This document shows positions 45,271-52,982 of a stretch of 64,000 bases of DNA, in pieces; the stretch's first letter is position 1, and each line of letters opens with the position of its first letter. The notes beneath the pieces were generated by a model. The model saw nothing but the letters and a program-made list of their open reading frames with translations, had not been told where the DNA came from and did not search any database. The position numbers and the translations under genes are program-made. Location: contig JAFARO010000012.1 in assembly GCA_019245415.1 (NCBI GenBank), positions 1 to 64,000 of the forward strand. Reading direction: 5' to 3'. Source of the DNA: Alphaproteobacteria bacterium. GTDB lineage: Bacteria > Pseudomonadota > Alphaproteobacteria > Micropepsales > Micropepsaceae.

Positions 45271-47215
45271 TTTTCGCCTCCGCCGTTTCGCCGAGCTCCG
45301 CGCGCGGCCACAGCCAGACGAGCGCGGCTGCGCCGGTGCCGAGCAGGCCGAGCACCGCCAGCCACCACCAATGCAGCACCAGTCCGACGAAGAGCACCGT
45401 CAGCATCAGCGCCAGCACGAAGGGGACGATCGTGTCGCTCGGCATCTTCAGGATGATGTCGGGCTGGGCGTCGAGCGGTCCGGTGCCCACCGCCTCGCGT
45501 CCGTGATCGAGCACCAGGCCCGCTTCGGTCGCGCTTTCGCGCACGCTTCTCGGCATGCGGTCTTCCCACAGCGGATAGCGCGAGGCGACGGTCGGAATGA
45601 CCGCGAAATTGTAGGGCGGCGGCGGCGAGGTCGTCGCCCATTCCAGCGACGGCGAATCCCAGGGATTGTCGCCGGCAGGCCGGCCGCGGCGATGGCTGAT
45701 GACGACGTTGATGAGGAACAGCAGCACGCCGGTCGCGAACACGAATCCGCCGACGGTGGTGATGAGATTGAGCCAGTCCCAGCCCATCCCATCCGCATAG
45801 GTGTAGATGCGCCTGGGCATGCCGAGCAGCCCGGAGACATGCATCGGGAAGAATCCGAGATTGAAGCCGAGGAACATGGTCCAGAAGTTCCAGCGGCCCA
45901 GCCGCTCGTCCATCAGCTTGCCGGTGAACTTCGGGAACCAGTAATAGGTTGCGCCCACGACGGGGAAGACGTTGATGCCGATCAGCACGTAATGCAGATG
46001 GGCGACGACGAAATAGGTGTCGGTGAGCTGCCAGTCGACCGGCAGCGAGCCGGTCATGTAGCCGCTGACGCCGCCCATGGTGAACAGCAGGATGAAGCCG
46101 GCGAAGAACAGGAACGGCGTCGCGAACACCGGCTTGCCCAGCCAGATCGTGGCGATCCAGGCGAAGACGCCGACCGCGCTCGGCACCACGATGATGATCG
46201 AGGCGGCGCTGAAGAACGACAGCGCGATCGGGGGAAGTCCCGTCGCGAACATGTGGTGTACCCACACCCCGAAGCCCAGCACCATCGTCGCCACGGTCGC
46301 GAGTGCGACGGCGGTGTAGCCGACAAGCGGCCTGCGGCAGAACACCGGCAGCGCCTCCGACACCATGCCCATGGCGGGCAGCACGATGGCGTAGACCCAG
46401 GGATGGCCGAACATCCAGAACAGATGCTGCCAGAGCAGCGGCTGGCCGCCGCCCGGCACGTCGAAGAAATGCGTGCCCGCATTGCGGTCGAGCCAGAGCA
46501 TGAAGAAGGCGAGGCTGACCGACGGCACCGCGAACAGATTGCCGGCATTGGCGGTCACCGTGCCCCAGGTGATCATCGGCACGCGGTTGATCGACATGCC
46601 CGGCGCGCGCATGCGCAGGAACGTGACGACGAAGTTGATCGCGCCCACCGTGGTCGACATGCCGAACAGCACCATGCCCAGCGAATAGAAATCGATGTTG
46701 GGCCCGCCGTTGAAGGCGCGCGCGGCATAGGGGACGTAATTGAACCAGCCGTCGTTCGGCCCGAAGCCGGCGATGAAGGCGGCGTAGAGGAAGATGCCGG
46801 AGAACAGATAGATCCAATACGAAAGCGCGTTCAGCCGGGGCAGCGCCATGTCGCGCGCGCCGAGCACCAGCGGCCAGAGATAGTTGCTGAATCCCGACAG
46901 GATCGGCAGCGCATAGAGGAAGATCATCGTCATGCCATGGGTCGAGAACAGCTGGTCGTACTGCTCGGGCGTCAAAACATGCCGGTTCGGCCAGGAGAGC
47001 TGCAGGCGGAAGATCAGCGCTTCGATGCCGCCGATTACCAGGAACGCAAAGGCGGTGACGATGTAGCGCAGCCCGATCTTCTTGTGATCGACGGTGGTGA
47101 GCCAGCCCCGCAATCCCGGCTCGCTTTCCCACAGCCGCTTCAGGCGCTCGCCGATCTCAGGATGGCGCACGCTGTCGCCGATGCCGGGCGTGCGCTCGTA
47201 CTCGCTGGCGCTCAT
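45263..47215 (-). CDS. ctaD: Cytochrome c oxidase subunit I, proton-channel residues changed
   Basis: The catalytic heme-copper subunit, 650 residues and about 12 membrane segments, starting at the ATG (47215) that overlaps ctaC. Heme and copper ligands are visible: the low-spin heme His in THGMTMIFLY, the CuB His and cross-linked Tyr in FGHPWVYAIVLP (His271, Tyr275), HHMF, and the paired His in VAHLHYVLIG. GARDMALPR keeps the D-channel entrance Asp. Two canonical residues are absent: the Glu of GHPEVY is Trp273, and the K-channel Lys of PTGIKVF is Gly349 (PSAVGVF). Their spacing of 76 matches the E278-K354 spacing of the Paracoccus enzyme, so the alignment is secure. Confidence 0.94.
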   Translation of the reverse strand: MSASEYERTPGIGDSVRHPEIGERLKRLWESEPGLRGWLTTVDHKKIGLRYIVTAFAFLVIGGIEALIFRLQLSWPNRHVLTPEQYDQLFSTHGMTMIFLYALPILSGFSNYLWPLVLGARDMALPRLNALSYWIYLFSGIFLYAAFIAGFGPNDGWFNYVPYAARAFNGGPNIDFYSLGMVLFGMSTTVGAINFVVTFLRMRAPGMSINRVPMITWGTVTANAGNLFAVPSVSLAFFMLWLDRNAGTHFFDVPGGGQPLLWQHLFWMFGHPWVYAIVLPAMGMVSEALPVFCRRPLVGYTAVALATVATMVLGFGVWVHHMFATGLPPIALSFFSAASIIIVVPSAVGVFAWIATIWLGKPVFATPFLFFAGFILLFTMGGVSGYMTGSLPVDWQLTDTYFVVAHLHYVLIGINVFPVVGATYYWFPKFTGKLMDERLGRWNFWTMFLGFNLGFFPMHVSGLLGMPRRIYTYADGMGWDWLNLITTVGGFVFATGVLLFLINVVISHRRGRPAGDNPWDSPSLEWATTSPPPPYNFAVIPTVASRYPLWEDRMPRSVRESATEAGLVLDHGREAVGTGPLDAQPDIILKMPSDTIVPFVLALMLTVLFVGLVLHWWWLAVLGLLGTGAAALVWLWPRAELGETAEAKSG

Positions 47216-48231
47216 CGCAACGTCCCCAGATAGGCGCGGATGGCGGCCAGTTCGGCCGCCGTCAGCTCGGGCTTCTGCATGTAGGCGCCCGGCTTGATCG
47301 CTTGCGGGTCCGACACCCATTGCGAGAGATGCGCGGGATCGTTGGGCAGCGTCGCCGCGGCCAGAGACTGGCGCTGCATCAGATGGCTGAGATCGGGACC
47401 GAGCACGCCGCCGGCGTCGGTGCCGCGCACGCTGTGGCAGCTTCCGCAATGCATCGTGAACAACTGAGCGCCCTGTGCGGCCTCTCCTTGCGGCGCGGCT
47501 GGGGACTGCAATTGAGAATCGCGCCAGCGCCGGAAGTCCTGCGGCGACTGGGCCACCACCAGGAACGCCATATGCGCGTGCTGCGCGCCGCAATATTCCG
47601 CGCATTGTCCGCGATAGGTCCCGGGCGTGTCCGCTTGGAGCCAGCTCTCGTTGGTCAGGCCCGGGATCAGATCGGTCTTGCCGCCGAGCAGCGGCACCCA
47701 GAAGGAATGGATGACGTCGCCGCCGATCAGCTTGAACGCCACCGGCTCGCCGGCGGGGATGTGGATTTCGTCGGCGGTGGCGAAATCGAGCGCGGGGTTC
47801 TCGTCGACATAGCGCACTTCCCACCACCATTGATGGGCAGTGACCTCGATGCGGGTCTTGGGCTTGGACGGGGGATGGACGGTCTGCCCCAGCACGGCGA
47901 CCGTCCAGGCGATGCTGGCCAGCAGCACGAGCGAGGACAGGCCGACCCCGATCCAGATCCAGCTCAAGCCCCCGCCCTCCGGTCCGACTTCAAGGCGCGC
48001 GCCGGCAACCGGCTGCAACCCCGGACGCCGCAGGATGGCGGCGACGATCAACAGGCCGATGATCAGCACGACCGTCAGCGAGACCGCGATGAGCGCTTTG
48101 GTCAGCGGCAGGGTGACGTCGTTCTGCAGGCCGTGGCTGACGAGATAGTTGAGGGGTTGTGACGCGCGGGCATCGCCGGCCAGGCCCGTGATCGCAACTC
48201 CCCATCCACCTAGAGCCCGCGGCAACCGCAT
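47212..48231 (-). CDS. ctaC: Cytochrome c oxidase subunit II with fused cytochrome c (caa3 type)
   Basis: First gene of the operon; 339 residues. Two membrane segments (about residues 44-66 and 92-114) are followed by the CuA cupredoxin domain with HQWWWEVRY and the copper site CAEYCGAQHAHM (Cys210, Cys214). After a linker, a C-terminal cytochrome c domain carries CGSCH (Cys262, Cys265, His266) and Met in PGAYMQKP. The fusion makes this a caa3-type oxidase, able to take electrons from periplasmic cytochromes directly. The 3' end overlaps ctaD. Confidence 0.94.
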   Translation of the reverse strand: MRLPRALGGWGVAITGLAGDARASQPLNYLVSHGLQNDVTLPLTKALIAVSLTVVLIIGLLIVAAILRRPGLQPVAGARLEVGPEGGGLSWIWIGVGLSSLVLLASIAWTVAVLGQTVHPPSKPKTRIEVTAHQWWWEVRYVDENPALDFATADEIHIPAGEPVAFKLIGGDVIHSFWVPLLGGKTDLIPGLTNESWLQADTPGTYRGQCAEYCGAQHAHMAFLVVAQSPQDFRRWRDSQLQSPAAPQGEAAQGAQLFTMHCGSCHSVRGTDAGGVLGPDLSHLMQRQSLAAATLPNDPAHLSQWVSDPQAIKPGAYMQKPELTAAELAAIRAYLGTLR

Positions 48232-48245
48232 AGTTCACGCCATGA

Positions 48246-48272
48246 TGAATATGAGATTGATATTACAGTCAA
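48246..48272 (-). promoter_or_regulatory. Possible promoter of the oxidase-dehydrogenase operon
   Basis: On the minus strand a TTGACT element (48267-48272) and TATTCA (48246-48251) are separated by 15 bases in an A+T-rich patch, upstream of ctaC. The spacing is short and the -10 lies only 14 bases from the start codon, so a leaderless or very short leader transcript would result. The same patch holds TTGA-N8-TCAA (48257-48272). Confidence 0.3.
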
Positions 48273-48371
48273 ACTTCGCAACGCCGATGCCGTCGACTTG
48301 TTCCGCCCAAGAATTGATGGAACGATTTCGCCGTTCCGGTTCCGGCCTCGCGTGATAACGTCCGGGCTCCC

Positions 48372-48914
48372 ATGTCGGCTCTCGAGCGCCATCCGGATTC
48401 GCGGTCGCATACAGGCTTGTCTGTCGAAGCCACCGCTTCGCGGGCGAAGTCCGGCCGCCTCGCCCTGCGCTTCAAGGTGGAGGGCCGGATGTCGATGGTC
48501 GCGCTGCCCGAGCGGTGCAGGCCCGAGCGGGCCGACGGGCTGTGGGAGCACACCTGCTTCGAGGCCTTCCTGCGCGCGGCGGACCGCCCGGACTACCTCG
48601 AATTCAACATGGCGCCGTCGGGCCTGTGGGCAGCGTATAGCTTTGCGCGCACGCGCGAAGGTATGAAACCCGCCCTCGAGGTCGCCGACATTCCTATCAA
48701 TATTGAATCGAGGGACGGCGCGCTCCGGCTGGGCGCCCTGATCGATCTTTCCACTGTCGGGGACTACGCGGCCACGCCGATCTGGCAGGTCGGGCTGTCG
48801 GCGGTGATCGAGGATCCGACCGGCGCGAAGTCCTATTGGGCGCTCCGCCATCCGCCGGGCAGACCGGACTTCCATCACCGCGATTGCTTTGCGCTGGAAC
48901 TTCCCGCAGCGTGA
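48372..48914 (+). CDS. DOMON-like domain protein
   Basis: A 180-residue protein with no signal peptide. It resembles the DOMON-like, CBM9-related fold: LALRFKVEGRMSMVALPER, DGLWEHTCFEAFLRA, YLEFNMAPSGLWAAYSF and a late VGLSAVIED then the motif PGRPDFHHRDCF. Such proteins are often encoded beside cell-wall recycling genes, and here the NamZ-family gene follows after 4 bases, so the two likely form an operon. Binding of a sugar or muropeptide is the reasonable inference. Confidence 0.75.
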   Translation: MSALERHPDSRSHTGLSVEATASRAKSGRLALRFKVEGRMSMVALPERCRPERADGLWEHTCFEAFLRAADRPDYLEFNMAPSGLWAAYSFARTREGMKPALEVADIPINIESRDGALRLGALIDLSTVGDYAATPIWQVGLSAVIEDPTGAKSYWALRHPPGRPDFHHRDCFALELPAA

Positions 48915-48918
48915 GCGC

Positions 48919-50121
48919 ATGCAATTCGGACTCGATCGGCTGATCGGCGAGCCGGCGTTGCGCGCGCCGCTCAAGGGCAAGCGCGTCGCGCTGCTGGCCC
49001 ATCCCGCCTCGCTGACGGCGGATCTCACCCATGCGCTCGACGCGCTTGCAGCGCTCGGCGATATCCGCCTCACGGCCGCCTTCGGTCCCCAGCACGGCAT
49101 GCGGGGCGACAAGCAGGACAACATGGTCGAGTCGCCGGACTTCGACGATCCGGTGCTCGGCATTCCGGTCTTCAGCCTCTACGGCGAGACGCGCCGGCCG
49201 AACGGCCAGATGATGAGCACCTTCGACGTGCTTCTCGTGGACCTGCAGGACCTGGGGTGCCGCATCTACACGTTCGTCACCACGCTGCGCTACGTGCTGG
49301 AAGTGGCCGCCGCGCATAACAAAGCAGTCTGGGTGCTCGACCGGCCCAATCCGGCCGGAAGGCCCATCGAGGGAACGGCGCTTCGTCCAGGCTGGGAAAG
49401 TTTCGTCGGCGCCGGCGCGCTGCCGATGCGCCATGGCCTGACGCTCGGCGAACTCGGCCGCTGGTTCGTCTCGACCCTCAATCTCGACGTCGACTATCGC
49501 GTGATCGAGATGGCGGGCTGGGCGCCGGACGCGGCGCCGGGCTTCGGCTGGCCGCTCGGCGAACGGGTGTGGGTCAATCCCAGTCCCAACGCGCCCAACC
49601 TGTCGATGGCACGCGCCTATGCGGGGACGGTGATGCTCGAAGGCACGACCTTGTCCGAAGGCCGCGGCACGACGCGCCCGCTCGAACTGTTCGGCGCCCC
49701 GGATATCGATGCCGGACGCGTGCTGGCAAAGATGCGCGCGCTCGCGCCCCAATGGCTGGAAGGCTGCGGCCTGCGCCCCTGCTGGTTCGAGCCGACCTTT
49801 CACAAGCACAAGGGCGCACTGTGCAGCGGCGCGCAGATCCATGCCGAAAGTCCGCTCTACGCGCACGACGCGTTCCGCCCCTGGCGGCTGATGGCCTTGG
49901 GCTTCAAGGCGATCCGCAAGCTCTATCGCGATTACCCGCTATGGCGCGATTTCGCCTATGAGTACGAGCACGGCAAGCTCGCCATCGACGTGATCAATGG
50001 CGGTCCGCAATTGCGCCAATGGGTGGACGACGATGCCGCGGAGCCCGGCGATCTCGACTCCGCCGCGCGCATCGACGAAGAGCAATGGCGCAGCGAACGC
50101 GCGCCGCATCTTCTGTACTAG
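48919..50121 (+). CDS. namZ: NamZ-family exo-beta-N-acetylmuramidase (DUF1343)
   Basis: A 400-residue protein of the DUF1343/GH171 family, which removes N-acetylmuramic acid from the non-reducing end of peptidoglycan fragments. Marks are GKRVALLAHPASLTADL, AFGPQHGMRGDKQDNMVES, LVDLQDLGCRIYTFVTTL, LDRPNPAGRPIEGT, LPMRHGLTLGELG and TLSEGRGTTRPLELFGAP. No signal peptide is visible, so it may act on imported muropeptides in the cytoplasm. Many relatives have PEHG where this one has PQHG. The ATG at 48919 is chosen; an in-frame ATG at 48889 would overlap the upstream gene. Confidence 0.88.
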   Translation: MQFGLDRLIGEPALRAPLKGKRVALLAHPASLTADLTHALDALAALGDIRLTAAFGPQHGMRGDKQDNMVESPDFDDPVLGIPVFSLYGETRRPNGQMMSTFDVLLVDLQDLGCRIYTFVTTLRYVLEVAAAHNKAVWVLDRPNPAGRPIEGTALRPGWESFVGAGALPMRHGLTLGELGRWFVSTLNLDVDYRVIEMAGWAPDAAPGFGWPLGERVWVNPSPNAPNLSMARAYAGTVMLEGTTLSEGRGTTRPLELFGAPDIDAGRVLAKMRALAPQWLEGCGLRPCWFEPTFHKHKGALCSGAQIHAESPLYAHDAFRPWRLMALGFKAIRKLYRDYPLWRDFAYEYEHGKLAIDVINGGPQLRQWVDDDAAEPGDLDSAARIDEEQWRSERAPHLLY

Positions 50122-50147
50122 AAAATCGGTTTAGACGTGATCGCCGC

Positions 50148-50374
50148 GCGTCATCCTGAGGTGCCCGCCCGCGTGCTTCCGCCTTCGCCAAGGCTACGGC
50201 GGACCAGGAGAATGAAACTCGCCCGCCGAAGCTGAAAGCGTAGGCGGGTCGAGGCGCGCCGCAGCCCTGAGCGAGCGTCATCCTTCGAGGCTCGCTACGC
50301 TCGCACCTCAGGATGACGCGAGACGAAGGGCGCTCGCACCTCAGCATGACGCGGGCGGGCCTCGAAGGATGGCG
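50148..50374. repeat. Intergenic inverted-repeat cluster (CTCAGGATGACG type)
   Basis: The 274-base gap between two convergent genes is built from inverted repeats. GCGTCATCCTGAGGTGC (50149-50165) pairs with GCACCTCAGGATGACGC (50303-50319). GTCATCCTTCGAGGC (50277-50291) pairs with GCCTCGAAGGATGGC (50359-50373). A near copy of the second arm, CACCTCAGCATGACGCG, lies at 50337-50353. Two local hairpins occur at 50177-50203 and 50222-50248. Dispersed repeats with a CTCAGGATGACG core are common between genes in alphaproteobacteria. The element may act as a two-way terminator. Confidence 0.65.
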
Positions 50375-50395
50375 CTTCGGTTCCGCCAAACGGTA

Positions 50396-50836
50396 CTAGC
50401 GCGGTCTCTTGCGTGCCGGGAAGCTCATCTCCTCGACCGACCAGGAACGGCCGTAATCGCTGAAACGAATCCAGGCCGGGCGCAGGCGGAACCAGGTCAA
50501 GCCGGGCCACGCCATCTGTAGCCCCGCATCGGGGCGGGATTGCGCATAGAGATTCTTGAGCGCTTCCAGCTCCGGCTCGCGCGGCTCGTCGGCGCTGCCT
50601 TCGAACTGCAAGGTCTGCGCGCCGTCCCAGCCGATCACCGCCGCCGCGCGCGGATCGCGCCGCAAATTGGCGCATTTGCGCGTCGTCTCGATGGCATAGA
50701 ACACGAGCTCCAGATCGTCGTTCACCGCGACATTGACCAGCGCCGCCTCGGGCGCACCCTGCGCCGAAACGGTGGAAACAACGGCCAGGCCGCGGGCGCG
50801 GATGAAGTCGCGCAACTGGGTCTTGTCGAGGCTCAT
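50396..50836 (-). CDS. Pyridoxamine 5'-phosphate oxidase-like flavin-binding protein
   Basis: A 146-residue protein with the split-barrel FMN-binding fold. Recognisable parts are FIRARGLAVVSTVSAQGAPE, EAALVNVAVNDDLELVFY, TTRKCANLRRDPRAAAVIGW and the end motif WFRLRPAWIRFSDY. Such proteins bind FMN, F420 or heme and often serve in redox or stress responses rather than vitamin B6 synthesis. It lies in the low-oxygen neighbourhood downstream of a FixK-type regulator, separated by one small gene. The ATG at 50836 is chosen; the open frame upstream covers another gene. Confidence 0.78.
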   Translation of the reverse strand: MSLDKTQLRDFIRARGLAVVSTVSAQGAPEAALVNVAVNDDLELVFYAIETTRKCANLRRDPRAAAVIGWDGAQTLQFEGSADEPREPELEALKNLYAQSRPDAGLQMAWPGLTWFRLRPAWIRFSDYGRSWSVEEMSFPARKRPR

Positions 50837-50894
50837 GCGGGTCCTCTCACGGGCACGCGCCAAGGAGCGCATTTCGCTGTTGGCGCGACAGGGA

Positions 50895-51131
50895 TCACGG
50901 CCGCATGAAGACGAAATCGGCCTGCGGATCGCAGTTCTCCGCCACGAACAACAGCTCGCTGCGGACATCCTCGACCGTGCGCTTTTCGAGATATTTGGAG
51001 ACCGCGAGCCCCAGCATGTAGCGCGCCAGGCTGTCTGGATCGTAGCCCGCGGCGACCGCCTCGGCGACGGCGGCGGCGAAATGGCGCCTGGCGATGGTCT
51101 CCGCCGACGGCATTCCCGCATGCGCGCTCAT
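50895..51131 (-). CDS. Small hypothetical protein next to the FixK-type gene
   Basis: A 78-residue soluble protein starting MSAHAGMPSAETIARRHF. It contains a helical segment AAAVAEAVAAGYDPDSLARYML then LAVSKYLEKRTVEDV and a C-terminal LLFVAENCDPQADFVFM. It matches no family I know. Its start codon is only 12 bases past the regulator stop on the same strand, so the two are probably co-transcribed. Confidence 0.62.
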   Translation of the reverse strand: MSAHAGMPSAETIARRHFAAAVAEAVAAGYDPDSLARYMLGLAVSKYLEKRTVEDVRSELLFVAENCDPQADFVFMRP

Positions 51132-51142
51132 CGACGCCTCGC

Positions 51143-51838
51143 TCAGTGCAGAGGAAGGGATGCCGCTTTCAGGCGCGCGCCGTTGCGGATCACGACATGG
51201 CGGCGCTTGGGCGTGGCGATCAGGCCGCGGCCGGCGAGCTCGGTGAAGGTGCGGCTCACGGTCTCGAGCGTCAGGCCGAGATAGTCGGCGATGTCCTGGC
51301 GGCCGAGCTGCATGTCGATCACGCTGCCGTCGCTTGCGCTCGCCCGGCGCGCGGTCTGCAGCAGGAACGAGGCGACGCGCTCGATGGCGCTCTGGCATCC
51401 CAAGGTCATCAGATGCTCCTGCGCCGAGCGCAGGTCGCGGCACAGATGGGAGAGCAGGTGGTCGCGCACCTCCGCCTTTTCGTGCGACAGCCGATCCAGC
51501 CGCGAGCGCGAATAGCGCACGCAGGTGACGTTGCGCACCGCTTCGGCCGTCATGTCGTAGGCGCCGGTCCATTCGATGCCGATCAGGTCGCCTGGAAGGC
51601 GGAAGCCCGCGATCTGGCGCCGTCCATCGGCGGTCAGCCGGCAAAGCCGCACCACGCCGCTCAGCACCCGGTACGAAGCGTCGATCGGATCTCCTTCGCC
51701 GAAAATCGTCTCGGCCGGTGCGAAATTGCAGACGGTCCCGGCCGTCTCGAGCTCCGCGGGCATGTCGGCGTCCGCGGCTGCGGCGCGCACCACGGCGAAA
51801 GGGACGGGCTGGCTGCTGGCGGTTCCAACGAATGACAT
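51143..51838 (-). CDS. fixK: Crp/Fnr-family regulator, FixK-like
   Basis: A 231-residue transcription factor. The cyclic-nucleotide-binding-like domain (about residues 40-130) has PAETIFGEGDP and GFRLPGDLIGIEW. A dimer helix is followed by the helix-turn-helix RQDIADYLGLTLETVSRTFTE; its Glu and Ser-Arg are the residues that contact the TTGA half-site in Fnr and FixK proteins. The N-terminal cysteine cluster of Fnr is missing (only one Cys before residue 60), so it does not sense oxygen by an iron-sulfur cluster. Its place beside fixJ and fixL indicates FixK, the second tier of the cascade. Confidence 0.85.
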   Translation of the reverse strand: MSFVGTASSQPVPFAVVRAAAADADMPAELETAGTVCNFAPAETIFGEGDPIDASYRVLSGVVRLCRLTADGRRQIAGFRLPGDLIGIEWTGAYDMTAEAVRNVTCVRYSRSRLDRLSHEKAEVRDHLLSHLCRDLRSAQEHLMTLGCQSAIERVASFLLQTARRASASDGSVIDMQLGRQDIADYLGLTLETVSRTFTELAGRGLIATPKRRHVVIRNGARLKAASLPLH

Positions 51839-51909
51839 GACGGAGACCTCACGCTGTGGACGCGCACACTCTCCGCCGGCGGCGCGAGGTTCGAAATTCG
51901 TTTGGTTGC

Positions 51910-51927
51910 GTAAGTACGACTACGTAG
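51910..51927 (-). promoter_or_regulatory. Possible FixJ-binding site upstream of fixK
   Basis: GTAAGTAC and CTACGTAG lie side by side (two bases between) about 72-89 bases ahead of the fixK start. Both resemble the GTA(A/C)GTA(G/C) element reported for FixJ at the rhizobial fixK promoter. The second copy includes the stop codon of the receiver gene. Resemblance by eye only. Confidence 0.4.
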
Positions 51928-52291
51928 GCGCGGCCATCGCCCGGTCGATCCAGGGCAGCAGGTCGCCCGCCGCCATCGGCTTTTGCAGGACGGCCAGCGC
52001 CCCAGCCGCGCGGGCGGTGGGCCTAAGCTCCTCGGCGTTCGCCCCGGTCATCAGGATCGTTCGGCCGGCGGTGCCGCAGGACTTCAGGCGCTCGAGCAGC
52101 GTCGTCCCGCTCAGCCCCGGCATGTACTGATCCAGGAGCAGGCAGCCGCACTGGGACAGATCGCCCTGGCTGAGGAATATCCGCCCGCTGGCGAAGCAGC
52201 GCACCTCGTAGTCGGCACGCTCCAGGATCATGCGCAGCGACTCGCGCACGGCGCTGTCGTCGTCGACGATGCAGACGGTCAGCTTGGACAC
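51920..52291 (-). CDS. Single-domain response regulator
   Basis: A 123-residue stand-alone receiver domain without an output domain. The acidic pocket is Asp10-Asp12, the phospho-acceptor is Asp54 (CLLLDQYMPGLSG), Thr/Ser lies in TILMTGANA and the conserved Lys is in VLQKPMAAGD. It resembles the FixJ receiver. It sits between fixJ and fixK on the same strand. It could compete with FixJ for phosphate from FixL or tie another signal into the cascade, similar to the FixT idea, but that is inference. Confidence 0.85.
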   Translation of the reverse strand: MSKLTVCIVDDDSAVRESLRMILERADYEVRCFASGRIFLSQGDLSQCGCLLLDQYMPGLSGTTLLERLKSCGTAGRTILMTGANAEELRPTARAAGALAVLQKPMAAGDLLPWIDRAMAAPT

Positions 52292-52364
52292 GGCGGGCTG
52301 CAGTTCGGGTTTCCGCAGTCTGTCTAGCGCGCCGCGGCCCGGACGGCCTTGATCTGGCGCAAGA

Positions 52365-52982
52365 TCAGCGAAGAAATTCGCCGCCCAGCGCGAGCGCCAT
52401 GCGCACGAGGTCGGCCAGGTTGGCGGCCGCCATCTTCTTCATCATCCGCGCGCGGTGCACTTCGACGGTGCGCGGCGAGGTGCCGAGCTCATAAGCGACC
52501 ACCTTGCTCTGCTTGCCGGCCACGACGCGGGCGAAGACCTCGCGCTCGCGCGGCGTCAGCGTGTTCAGCCGCGCGCGCAGTGCCTGCGTCTCGGCGTCGC
52601 TGGCGGCCTTCGGCGCCGCGTCCAGCGCGCGCGCGACGCAGCCGAGCAGCGCCTCGCGCGCGAACGGTTTCTCGAGAAAATCCGTGGCGCCGGCTTTCAT
52701 CGCGCGCACGGCGAGGGGCACGTCGCCGTGACCGGTGATGACCACGACCGCGAGCTTCGCGCCGCGTCGTGCCAGCTCTTCCTGCAGCTCCAGCCCGTCC
52801 ATTTCCGGCATGCGGATGTCCGTGACCAGACAGCCCCGGCGCTGCGCCGCGCCCGCGTCGAGGAACGCGGTGGCGGAACGGAACGCTTCGACCTTGTGGC
52901 CGGCGAGCCTGAGCGACAGAACGATGGAGTCGCGCACCGCGTCGTCGTCGTCGACGACAAAAACGTCGGCCTCATTTGCCAT
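52365..52982 (-). CDS. fixJ: Two-component regulator FixJ
   Basis: A 205-residue response regulator with a receiver (Asp11-Asp14 pocket, phospho-acceptor Asp55 in LVTDIRMPEMDG, Thr in VVITGHGDVPLAV, Lys in FLEKPF) and a C-terminal LuxR-type helix-turn-helix (LTPREREVFARVVAGKQSK, then GTSPRTVEVHRARMMKKM). This is the NarL/FixJ layout. In the known cascade phosphorylated FixJ activates fixK. The start at 52982 overlaps the end of fixL by 11 bases. Confidence 0.92.
   Translation of the reverse strand: MANEADVFVVDDDDAVRDSIVLSLRLAGHKVEAFRSATAFLDAGAAQRRGCLVTDIRMPEMDGLELQEELARRGAKLAVVVITGHGDVPLAVRAMKAGATDFLEKPFAREALLGCVARALDAAPKAASDAETQALRARLNTLTPREREVFARVVAGKQSKVVAYELGTSPRTVEVHRARMMKKMAAANLADLVRMALALGGEFLR

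Noticed and set aside
48257..48272. TTGA-N8-TCAA before ctaC, considered as a FixK box
   Set aside because: The spacer is 8 bases, whereas the FixK/Fnr box needs 6 between TTGA-type and TCAA-type arms. It may be another operator but cannot be called a FixK site.
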